A stretch of 30,706 nucleotides of DNA. Source: Porphyromonadaceae bacterium UBA7141 (lineage in GTDB: Bacteria; Bacteroidota; Bacteroidia; Bacteroidales; Muribaculaceae). The translations under genes and the position numbers were made by a program. Location: assembly GCA_002491945.1 (NCBI GenBank), contig DKWX01000059.1:1-30706 (forward strand). The letters are read 5' to 3'. This document shows positions 6,184 through 13,600 of this stretch, in pieces (position 1 is the stretch's first letter; each line of letters opens with the position of its first letter). The notes under the pieces are model-generated. The model was not told the origin of the DNA, made no database searches, and saw only the letters and a program-made list of their open reading frames with translations.

Positions 6184-8133
6184 ATGCGTCATTTCAGCAA
6201 AATATCCGATTTCTCCCGACGGCTGACAGCCCTGCTGTGTGCCGTCGTGCTTCTTGCCTCACCCATGGCCACACCGCAGCTTATGGGGGTCACGCAGACG
6301 CGTGCCCACAAGAAGAGCGGCGGCACCACAACAGGCAAGAACTCTCAGAAATCGGCCGCCAAGACCACCTCCAGAGGGAAATCAGCGGGCGCCCCTGCGA
6401 AGCAGTCAGCCAAAGGGGGCAATACGTCGTCAGCATCCAAGTCCGGCGGCAAGGCGCGCAAAGGGGGAACCCCAAAAGCCTCAAAAGCATCTAAAGCCGA
6501 ACTGCAGCGCCGGGAGGAAGACGCGCGCAAGGAGGTGAAGCGCACTCAGGAGGAGCTGCGCCAGACCGAAGCCTCAATCAAGCGAGGACTGTCCGAACTC
6601 TCACGCCTCGAAAGCGGCATAGCCGCCTCCCGCAAGGAGACAGAGGCACTGGGCCTCGAAGTGCGTAAGCTCAACGGACGCATCAGCGGTCTGCAAAGCA
6701 ATATCGCTACCCATTCGTCAGAACTCGAACAGCTGCGTGCCGAATATCTGAAGGCCGTGAAGAAGATGCGCACCACCAAAAAGCGCAATTCCACAGTCGC
6801 CTTCCTCTTCGGATCCAAAGACCTGGCACAGGCCGAGCGCAGGATGCGCTACCTCAAGGATTTTTCCGAATGGAAAGATGCACGCATCCATGACATCGAT
6901 GCCAAAGTGGCTGTGCTAAAAAAGGAGAACGATGACCTGCATCGTGCCAAATCCGATAAAGATGTGATGCTCGGCCGCGAACTTAAGGCCCAGCAGAAAC
7001 TCACCGCACAGAAAGCGCGGCAGGATGAAGTGGTGAGTAACCTGCGTGCCAATCAGTCGGCCCTTCAGACCCATCTGGCCCGGAAACAGGCCGAGGTCAA
7101 CCAGTTGCGCAATCAGGTGGCCGCTCTCATAGCCGAAGAGCAGCGCAAAGCCGAGGAGGCCCGTCGCGCTGAAGAGCGCCGCCGTGCCGAAGAGCAGCGC
7201 AAGGCCGAAGAACGCCGCCGCGCCGAAGAAGCACAGCGTGAGAAAGAGCGCCGTGAGGCCATAGCCCGTCGCGAGGCCGAAGAACTCGCCAAGGCCGAGA
7301 AGGAGGCGGAGCGTCAGGCAGCCGCACGTCTCGCCGCACAGGAAGAGGCCCTGCGCAAAGCCGAGGAAGAGGCCCGGAAGGCCCAGGCCAAAAAAGACAA
7401 AGAAGCGGCCAAAGAGGCCAAACGCAAGGCTGGGCAGGAGCGCAAAAAGGCCGAAAAAGCACGTAAAGAAAAGGCCAAGGCCGAAAAAGCACGCAAAGAG
7501 GCCGAACAGCGTGAGGCCCGCGAGCGCGAAGAAAAGCGTAAAAAAGAGGCTGCGGCCTCACGCAAGTCGAACAGGAGCAAAAGTTCGGCCGACAATAAGT
7601 CAAAATCAGATGCCAGAGGCTCAGCCTCAGGAGAGTCAGCCGCCGGCCGACACGACAAGGACTATGCAAGCGCACGCAAGCGGCGTCCGCGAGGGGAGGT
7701 CGCTGCTTCATCATCCGCCGCCGATTTCGCCACTATGCGCGGCTCGCTGCCGCGTCCGGTCAGCGGAGCCTTCCGCATCACAAGTCAGTTCGGACGCCAC
7801 TCACTCCCCGACCTGCCCGACGTGATGTACGACAATCCCGGCATAGACGCCGAAGTATCCTCCGGAGCCTCAGCTCTGGCCGTATACGCCGGCACCGTAT
7901 CCGGAGTGTACATGATTCCCGGATTCTCAACCGTAGTAATCGTAAATCATGGCGACTACTATACGGTCTACGGCAATCTCGGATCATCCGCCGTCAAGGT
8001 CGGCGACCGTGTAAAGCAGGGGCAGACACTTGGCAAAGTCACCACCGACCCCGACAACCCCGGCCATAGCGAGATCCACTTCGAGGTATGGAAAGGGAAA
8101 GAGAAACAGAATCCCGCAGCCTGGATAAAATAG
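6184..8133 (+). CDS. EnvC-like murein hydrolase activator (degenerate LytM/M23)
   Basis: A 649-residue exported protein. Order: signal peptide (about 1-35), Ser/Thr/Lys-rich segment (40-100), coiled coil (105-310), a very long Lys/Glu/Arg/Ala helix (about 310-460), Ser-rich linker, then a LytM domain (about 520-649). In active M23 peptidases zinc is held by HxxxD and HxH. Here the first His is Asn551 (NPGID, Asp555 kept) and the first His of HxH is Glu630 (EIH, His632 kept); the YxHL His is Asn598. Zinc binding should be lost, as in EnvC and NlpD, which activate amidases instead of cutting peptidoglycan. The general layout (coiled coil plus degenerate LytM) matches EnvC; the amidase partner is outside the window. 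Confidence 0.88.
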   Translation: MRHFSKISDFSRRLTALLCAVVLLASPMATPQLMGVTQTRAHKKSGGTTTGKNSQKSAAKTTSRGKSAGAPAKQSAKGGNTSSASKSGGKARKGGTPKASKASKAELQRREEDARKEVKRTQEELRQTEASIKRGLSELSRLESGIAASRKETEALGLEVRKLNGRISGLQSNIATHSSELEQLRAEYLKAVKKMRTTKKRNSTVAFLFGSKDLAQAERRMRYLKDFSEWKDARIHDIDAKVAVLKKENDDLHRAKSDKDVMLGRELKAQQKLTAQKARQDEVVSNLRANQSALQTHLARKQAEVNQLRNQVAALIAEEQRKAEEARRAEERRRAEEQRKAEERRRAEEAQREKERREAIARREAEELAKAEKEAERQAAARLAAQEEALRKAEEEARKAQAKKDKEAAKEAKRKAGQERKKAEKARKEKAKAEKARKEAEQREAREREEKRKKEAAASRKSNRSKSSADNKSKSDARGSASGESAAGRHDKDYASARKRRPRGEVAASSSAADFATMRGSLPRPVSGAFRITSQFGRHSLPDLPDVMYDNPGIDAEVSSGASALAVYAGTVSGVYMIPGFSTVVIVNHGDYYTVYGNLGSSAVKVGDRVKQGQTLGKVTTDPDNPGHSEIHFEVWKGKEKQNPAAWIK

Positions 8134-8142
8134 TGTCATATC

Positions 8143-8172
8143 GCGGCACTCCTCCTTAGGGGGGAGTGCCGC
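8143..8172 (+). terminator. GC-rich hairpin after the EnvC-like gene
   Basis: A 13-bp stem (8143-8155 / 8160-8172, one G-T pair) with a TTAG loop. No T-run follows and the next ATG is 16 nt away, so it is more likely an attenuating or 3'-protecting hairpin than a full terminator. Confidence 0.6.
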
Positions 8173-8188
8173 AAATCAACATTATCCT

Positions 8189-9145
8189 ATGTCAGAAATC
8201 AGCTTGCGCCGCTATTGCAGCGCCGACCGCCAGTCATGGAACGAGTTTGTGGCTGCCTCGCGCAACGCCACATTCCTCTTCGACCGCGGATATATGGACT
8301 ATCACGCCGAACGGTTTGCCGACCATTCCATGATAGCCCTCAAAGCGGGGCGCCCTGTGGCTCTCCTCCCGGCCAATATCCGTGAAGAAGCGGGGCGCAG
8401 TGTGCTCCAGAGCCACGGCGGCCTCACCTACGGCGGATGGATACTCCCCGCGCGCCATTTCGATGCCTCCGACATGTTGCGTCTGTTCGACATGCTGGCA
8501 ATTTACTGTCGCACCGAGGGTATCTCCAGGCTTGACTATCGTCCGCTGCCGCATATCTACCACCGAATGCCCTCTCAGGAGGATATATACGCCCTTTTCC
8601 GACAGGGAGCCTGTCTGACTGAAGTTAATCTGTCATGTGCCATCGACCTCAGCGCCCATCCCGGACTCAACACTCAGCAGCGCCGCAACCTCAGGCGTGC
8701 AATCGCCACTGAAGGGGTAGTTATAGAAGAGATGCCTGACGTGGCGCCATTCCATAAGCTCCTTGCCGGATGCCTTGCCGAGCGTCACGGTGCGGTCCCG
8801 GTGCACAGTGCCGCCGAACTGCAGATGCTACGCGACCGCTTCCCGGGGCAGATACGTATATTTACGGCATCCGATACGGAAGGGATACAGGCGGGTGCCT
8901 GCGTCTACGATACCGGGATGACCGCCCATACACAGTATCTATGCTCCACCCCGCGCGGGCGGGACTCCGGACTTCTGACCCTACTGCTCGATGCCCTTTG
9001 CCGCCGCTTCCCCCATTGCCGCTACTTCGACTTCGGCACCTCCAACGAATCCCACGGCCTTCTGCTCAACGAAGGGCTATACCGTCAGAAATCCTCCCTC
9101 GGAGGGAGTGGGGTGGCTTACACCCGCTACGTCATCGACTACTGA
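8189..9145 (+). CDS. FemAB-like GNAT-fold acyltransferase
   Basis: A 318-residue protein with two GNAT-like halves, as in FemAB/FemX enzymes and related Bacteroidota acetyltransferases. The first half contains FLFDRGYMDYHAERF and MIALKAGRPVALLPANI. The second contains RRNLRRAI, a HTQYLCSTPRGRDSG segment at the expected acyl-donor position, and FDFGTSNESHGLLLNEGLYRQK, a strong signature of this family. No signal peptide. Family members transfer amino acids from aminoacyl-tRNA to cell-wall precursors, or acyl groups to sugars. Position next to a glycosyltransferase suggests sugar N-acylation for a surface glycan, but the donor cannot be read. Confidence 0.78.
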   Translation: MSEISLRRYCSADRQSWNEFVAASRNATFLFDRGYMDYHAERFADHSMIALKAGRPVALLPANIREEAGRSVLQSHGGLTYGGWILPARHFDASDMLRLFDMLAIYCRTEGISRLDYRPLPHIYHRMPSQEDIYALFRQGACLTEVNLSCAIDLSAHPGLNTQQRRNLRRAIATEGVVIEEMPDVAPFHKLLAGCLAERHGAVPVHSAAELQMLRDRFPGQIRIFTASDTEGIQAGACVYDTGMTAHTQYLCSTPRGRDSGLLTLLLDALCRRFPHCRYFDFGTSNESHGLLLNEGLYRQKSSLGGSGVAYTRYVIDY

Positions 9146-9210
9146 CCGCGCAATAGTGCCGCAGTCAGACCGACACATATAACCGACCCGCAAAAACATA
9201 CAGACAGGAA

Positions 9211-10257
9211 ATGGATCCGCATACAGATTTATCCCCCTCAGAACCGCGTGCCGCATCCGGACCGACGGACAGCGCCGTATCCGCAGATATGGGGAATGAC
9301 GCATCGGCCGGCCGCGTCACACTGGCCCTTGTGATACCCGTCTACCAGCGGGCGCACCAGGTGGGCGAGACCCTTGCAGCCTTAGAGGCTCAGACGAGTC
9401 GTCCGGATGAGGTGATACTCGTCGACAACGGGTCGACCGACGGCTCATTGGAATTGCTGCACCGGTGGAGTCGCCGGATGCTGCGGCTCGGGTGGAACGT
9501 CACCGTACTTGAAGAGCACCGCCGCGGGGCCGCGCGTGCACGGCAGACCGGACTGGAGTCAGTGCGGTCGGAATACGTGATGTTCTTTGATTCCGATGAT
9601 ATCATGCCCCCACGGCATATACAGCTTGCGCGTGCCGATATCCTGACTCACCCCACGGCCGACATATGCGCCTGGAGCCTCGGATATGAGTGTGACGGCA
9701 GTCGGCTCGGTCAACGGCGGATACTCCCCCCCGGCCGGGAGATAGAGAATCATATGGTGCAGGGATTGCTTTGCACTGCCGCCTATGCCGTGCGCACAGC
9801 ATTCCTGCGGCGCGCCGGGGGATGGAATCCGTCAATCGGCGGATGGGACGACTGGGAACTCGGCTTGCGCCTTCTGCTGCAGCGCCCTGAGATATATGTC
9901 GATCCGCGCCCCCGCCTGTATGTGAGGGTGCAGGAGGATTCAATATCCGGTCTGGGCTACGTGCATCGTGCCGGTGACTGGGAGCATACTCTCGATGTCA
10001 TGGAGCGCAACGCCTTGGCCTGCGGCGATGCGGCACTGCGGAATCGGCTGCTGCGTCTGATAGCCTACCGACGGGTCAATCTTGCGGCGCATTACCGGCG
10101 GGAGCGGCGTCCCGACCTTAGCGGCGCATTGCTGCGCAAAGCGTTGCTTGGCCATGGTCTCGCCCGGGGCTCGCGGCTGCTATTGCGCGCCGCCTACCTT
10201 CACACGGCCTCCTGGCTTCCGTGGGCCGGAGGGATCTACCCGCGTCTGCTGCGCTGA
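9211..10257 (+). CDS. Glycosyltransferase family 2
   Basis: A 348-residue GT-A glycosyltransferase. The domain starts at about residue 38 (LALVIPVYQRAHQVGETL) and has VDNGSTDGS, a clear metal-binding FFDSDDI at about residue 130, and GWDDWELGLRLL in the acceptor part. The first 35 residues are Ser/Ala/Pro-rich and do not look like a signal; the true start could be the ATG at 9289. AGGAA lies directly against the ATG at 9211, which is too close for a normal Shine-Dalgarno. Basic, Arg/Leu-rich C-terminus, perhaps membrane-associated. Probably works with the acyltransferase 65 nt upstream. Confidence 0.82.
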   Translation: MDPHTDLSPSEPRAASGPTDSAVSADMGNDASAGRVTLALVIPVYQRAHQVGETLAALEAQTSRPDEVILVDNGSTDGSLELLHRWSRRMLRLGWNVTVLEEHRRGAARARQTGLESVRSEYVMFFDSDDIMPPRHIQLARADILTHPTADICAWSLGYECDGSRLGQRRILPPGREIENHMVQGLLCTAAYAVRTAFLRRAGGWNPSIGGWDDWELGLRLLLQRPEIYVDPRPRLYVRVQEDSISGLGYVHRAGDWEHTLDVMERNALACGDAALRNRLLRLIAYRRVNLAAHYRRERRPDLSGALLRKALLGHGLARGSRLLLRAAYLHTASWLPWAGGIYPRLLR

Positions 10258-10298
10258 ACGTGTCTGCAGAGAGTCTTCCGGAGAATGAAAAAACAGAA

Positions 10299-10332
10299 TC
10301 CGGGCCGGAACTGTCATCAGTTCCGGCCCGGA
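10299..10332. terminator. Terminator hairpin between convergent genes
   Basis: A perfect 15-bp stem (10299-10313 / 10318-10332) with a TCAT loop. On the minus strand it is followed by a T-rich run (complement of GAAAAAACAGAA), so it best serves the CBM26 gene reading leftwards. It could also stop the + strand glycosyltransferase transcript. A second, 8-bp hairpin (10381-10388 / 10395-10402) lies between it and the CBM26 stop codon. Confidence 0.85.
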
Positions 10333-10434
10333 CCTCAATTATCCGAGAGTATTATGTCAGGCTGACGCATTGATTTCATGCCTCCGTCAGAATAGACGGG
10401 GGACGAAGTAGTCACCTGCGTCTGCCGCATAAAA

Positions 10435-12024
10435 TCAAAGAGTCACCATCACTTTCTGCGCCTTTCCGGCAGCCACACGGATATAGATTCCCTGATTCGC
10501 GGGAGCGCCGTCAAGACGGTGTCCCTGCATGTCAAACCATACGGCCTCCGAGCTGTCGGCGGCATAGTTGAGTTCCACACCGGTGCTGACATTCACATTA
10601 TTGCCCGTATATCCATTGTCATCATAGATGCCGTGGTTGATAAGCTCGAGATTCTTTGTCTGTGCCCCGTTGCCGCTGTTGAAGATTACCATCGGCGTAA
10701 TCAGCGGATTCTCCGGCAGGAAAGTATAGCGCCACATCTCGCGGCCGTTGACAGTCACCTTCGTCATGGCAGAGCCGGGCCATTTGCCGGAATACTCTTT
10801 ATCGCCGTCACCACTGTCCCAGATGTAGGTGTAGGGGGTGGAGTAATTAGTGCCGATATAGTATATGGCATAGCTGCCGTTGACAGGAGCGGGATCCGGG
10901 TCGGGAGTGGGATCCGGATCAGGATCGGGGGTGGGATCGGGGAGAGGTTCGATATTCGAGAGGTCGCGGACTTTAGCGATGTCGGCCATTGCGTATGTGA
11001 TTATGTCAAGGTCGTCCTTCTCGCCGGTAGTCGAGGCATCCTTGCCGTAGCATTCGAAAGCATTGTCAATCATGGCCGGGTCGAATGGGCAGCAGTCGAT
11101 TGCCGACTCACCGCGAGTGCCGATTACGCGGCATCCGATGCCGTTGGCCTCAAGCCACTGGCGTGTTATGCCGAGAACCTTCAGCGGAATCTTGATTTCA
11201 TAGAAAGTATCGTAGGCCGTGTCATGCGGTTTAAGCCCTTCGACATCATTATTGATGATGTTCTGATAAGCCCCGGAGTCATAGATAGCCTCGATACATG
11301 AGGGGTCGGAAATCAGCGTGCCGTCGAAGTCATAGTCGGCGGTAGTCTTCTGGCGCCAGAGTTCGGCGGGGAGGAATCCGTCGGCGCGGTCATAGCTTAC
11401 TCCGGCCGCGCTGAAGAGAGTGCAGCCGGCGCCATAGTTGGTGTCGCCCTTGGCATTCACCGGAGTGAATATGCCGGGAACGCCCTGTCCGGGCTTGCCC
11501 GACATGAAGAGCATGTGGTCGACGTGCACAGACGTCATATCAAACGTAGTGCCCATTCCCGCATCGTCTACCCATACGCATTTGCCGTCCTCCAGCTTTC
11601 CGGTCATAGCCTGCGAAGAGGGGTCGACGCTGAGAGCCACGATAAACGGGATATCTCCCGGTTTGCCATAGTCGGTGAGGGGGCCGTCGCCCGGGCGGGC
11701 CCATGTGTCGCCGGTGTTGCACATCTGCCAAGCCACGTAGAGATTCTGGTCGTCCCAGGCGGCATAGATGGCATAGATGTCGATTACATTATTCTCATGA
11801 GTGCCCTTGAACGCTGTCGACATGTTGTTGGCGCCGTTGCGGGCAATCATCATGTCCTCGCTCCAGTCATCAAGTTTGCCGTCGATAGTGATTGTGGCGG
11901 CCTTGCCTACTCCATTGGCCGGGTTAGTGGCGAAATAAGCGCGGGATTCGGTCTTGTTTTCATAGGCCGATGCCATAAGAGCCGACACAGCGCATCCACA
12001 GATCAGGGTGGATTTAAGTTTCAT
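10435..12024 (-). CDS. Surface carbohydrate-binding protein, CBM26-like module and T9SS sorting domain
   Basis: A 529-residue exported protein. Signal peptide 1-20. Residues about 40-350 resemble a CBM9/DOMON-type beta-sandwich (ITIDGKLDDWSEDM, YAAWDDQNLYVAWQM). A 20-residue Asp-Pro/Thr-Pro linker (about 358-380) follows, then a CBM26-like starch-binding module (YAIYYIGTNYSTPYTYIWDS and following, about 381-470). The last 40 residues (WFDMQGHRLDG, QGIYIRVAAG, KVMVTL) have the pattern of a type A T9SS C-terminal signal. No catalytic domain is seen, so it probably binds starch or a similar glucan on the cell surface. It lies just downstream of the T9SS operon but has its own promoter and terminator. 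The CBM26 and sorting calls are by pattern. Confidence 0.8.
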   Translation of the reverse strand: MKLKSTLICGCAVSALMASAYENKTESRAYFATNPANGVGKAATITIDGKLDDWSEDMMIARNGANNMSTAFKGTHENNVIDIYAIYAAWDDQNLYVAWQMCNTGDTWARPGDGPLTDYGKPGDIPFIVALSVDPSSQAMTGKLEDGKCVWVDDAGMGTTFDMTSVHVDHMLFMSGKPGQGVPGIFTPVNAKGDTNYGAGCTLFSAAGVSYDRADGFLPAELWRQKTTADYDFDGTLISDPSCIEAIYDSGAYQNIINNDVEGLKPHDTAYDTFYEIKIPLKVLGITRQWLEANGIGCRVIGTRGESAIDCCPFDPAMIDNAFECYGKDASTTGEKDDLDIITYAMADIAKVRDLSNIEPLPDPTPDPDPDPTPDPDPAPVNGSYAIYYIGTNYSTPYTYIWDSGDGDKEYSGKWPGSAMTKVTVNGREMWRYTFLPENPLITPMVIFNSGNGAQTKNLELINHGIYDDNGYTGNNVNVSTGVELNYAADSSEAVWFDMQGHRLDGAPANQGIYIRVAAGKAQKVMVTL

Positions 12025-12106
12025 AATGAAAGATTTTAAGTATTAGTTAAGCGGTCTCACTGTTATGGTGAATCCGGCGTTAAAATGCCGGAAAGCCGAA
12101 TTTTTG

Positions 12107-12140
12107 CAAAGATAATAAAAAAAGATGTAAGTAATGCAAA
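12107..12140 (-). promoter_or_regulatory. Promoter of the CBM26 surface protein gene
   Basis: Read on the minus strand: TTTG (12140-12137), a 22-nt spacer and a perfect -7 box TATCTTTG (12114-12107). The spacer is slightly long. The leader of about 75 nt contains a small hairpin with CCGGC / GCCGG arms (12074-12091) and ends in an A/T-rich stretch before the ATG. Confidence 0.65.
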
Positions 12141-12209
12141 AAGACTGACTATTTCATTATTTCCGAGGGTGAGATTCCCGATGACGAGACTGGTCAGTGA
12201 TTCGGCCCG

Positions 12210-12250
12210 AAAAAAAGAGTCCGGGCACGGCAATCACTGCCGTGCCCGGA
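12210..12250 (-). terminator. Terminator of the T9SS operon
   Basis: A perfect 13-bp GC-rich stem (12220-12232 / 12238-12250) with a 5-nt loop. Reading leftwards it is followed by CTC and a run of seven T. It lies about 130 nt after the gldN stop. Between it and gldN, and on to the next promoter, I see no gene. Confidence 0.88.
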
Positions 12251-12377
12251 GAAGAACAGGGAGAGGGGAATCGAGAGATGAGGCCGGTCTGCGCCGCTTC
12301 CTGTGTCGGCAGGCATGTGGCAGGCCGGGATGCGCGTGGTAGCGGGGTGGGGGAGATGACATCGTGCCGTCAACCCC

Positions 12378-13517
12378 CTACTTGCGGCGGCGGCGCACCG
12401 ACTTCGTGGCGTTGGAATTGGCAGTGCTCGAGGAGGAAGATTTTACTTTCGTTTTCTTTTTGGCGGCACGCTTCTTGGTGCTGGTGCGCTTCGAAGTAGC
12501 CTGCTTCTCACTTCGTTTCTCCTTGATTGTGGATTCATCCACCACATTTAGCGCAGCCGCCGTGTCACCCTTCTCCAGAGCCTCTTTGATTGCGGCTTCG
12601 CGTTCCTGCCGGGCGAGATATTCCTCGCGTGTCGGCACCCATAGATGTTTGCCGTAGTCGTGCAGCCGGGCATCGATGCTGTCCTGCGCACGTTTCAGAT
12701 CATCCTCATTGGGATACATCTGATTGAGCGACAGATTCCTCAGATTGCGAGTCTTATAGATATCGCCGTCATACATCCCGAGATTGAAGTAATCGTCAAG
12801 AGAGTATGTGGGGAGATTATTGTCGTCCGACAGGAAGATATACTGGCTGGCCAGATACGGGCGCAGCGCGTCAAACTTCACCCAGAACATCGGGTAGCGC
12901 GTATCGCCCCCGAAGTCGCTTGTGCGGTTGAGCACCGGACATATGGCCTCCACACGCGTCTTCATCTGATTCGAACGGCGGTCGAACTCCCACTTTTCCA
13001 GAATATAGTAGTTCAGCACCTGCCCGGTAGGCACATCGGCCTCCTCGATTACAAACTTCTGATTCTTGCCCGAGCCTTCCTCCCGGTAATAGATTCCGAA
13101 TCGGTCGAGCATCTCCGGCACGTTGATTTTATACTGGTCGGAGAATACCTCCCTGCCGTCGAGATATTCATAAGCCGGCACCTTTCCCTGCACCACCTGC
13201 GAGAGAATGATGCGGAATAGGTTCTCCTGCCCGTCGATCACGTCCTCCGGGAAATAAAGCGGAGTATTGGCATCCTTGGTCAGGTCGATCTGCCGGTATA
13301 TCTGTCGCATATACTCGAGATCGGCATCATGAGGTTCCTTGGCCTCATAGAAACCCTGCATACGCTCCGTAATCTGCGGACCTGCAGCGGCTTCATTTTT
13401 CTTCTTGTCGCGCTCACTGCGTTTGCGCACGCCGCTTGCGGATTCCACCTGGGCGAATCCTGCGAGCGTCAGGCCCGGGATGATGAGCAGAGGCAATATG
13501 TGTCGGTATATCTTCAT
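12378..13517 (-). CDS. gldN: T9SS ring-associated periplasmic protein GldN/PorN
   Basis: Partner of the GldK lipoprotein in the ring under the outer membrane that links the GldLM motor to the T9SS translocon. 379 residues with a signal peptide ending GFAQ at about residue 23. Core features include YMRQIYRQIDL, NLFRIILSQVVQGKVPAYEYLDG, YYILEKWEFDRR and YPMFWVKFDALRPYLA, typical of GldN. The last 45 residues are an unusual Lys/Arg/Ser tail (KKRAAKKKTKVK, then VRRRRK). It is the last gene of porT-porP-gldK-gldL-gldM-gldN and is followed by the operon terminator. Confidence 0.93.
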   Translation of the reverse strand: MKIYRHILPLLIIPGLTLAGFAQVESASGVRKRSERDKKKNEAAAGPQITERMQGFYEAKEPHDADLEYMRQIYRQIDLTKDANTPLYFPEDVIDGQENLFRIILSQVVQGKVPAYEYLDGREVFSDQYKINVPEMLDRFGIYYREEGSGKNQKFVIEEADVPTGQVLNYYILEKWEFDRRSNQMKTRVEAICPVLNRTSDFGGDTRYPMFWVKFDALRPYLASQYIFLSDDNNLPTYSLDDYFNLGMYDGDIYKTRNLRNLSLNQMYPNEDDLKRAQDSIDARLHDYGKHLWVPTREEYLARQEREAAIKEALEKGDTAAALNVVDESTIKEKRSEKQATSKRTSTKKRAAKKKTKVKSSSSSTANSNATKSVRRRRK

Positions 13518-13600
13518 GTCCTGAAAAAGTATCGGAGGAAATTGGGAGGTTCGGGAGGGAGGAGTCGGGGAAGGGGAGAGAGGTTTTCGGGATTAAGGAT
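13518..13600 (-). other. Pyrimidine-rich gldM-gldN spacer, G-quadruplex candidate on + strand
   Basis: The 83-nt spacer is strongly asymmetric. The + strand carries five G-runs of 3-4 (13544-13576) with loops of 6, 1, 7 and 2 nt, which fits the G3+N1-7 quadruplex rule. On the transcribed RNA this becomes C-runs with several CCTCC blocks just before gldN. Confidence 0.5.

Noticed and set aside
7127..7714. 195-residue minus strand open frame within the EnvC-like gene
   Set aside because: Arg/Leu/Pro/Cys-rich mirror of the Glu/Lys/Ala repeat; no start signal and no family resemblance.
10905..10950. Short G-rich repetitive DNA as a possible CRISPR or satellite
   Set aside because: It encodes the Asp-Pro/Thr-Pro linker between the N-terminal domain and the CBM26-like module, so the repetition is explained by protein sequence.
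10519..11301. 260-residue + strand open frame opposite the CBM26 protein
   Set aside because: Low-complexity Val/Ile/Gly composition from reading Asp-rich codons backwards; the minus strand gene has signal peptide, domains, promoter and terminator.
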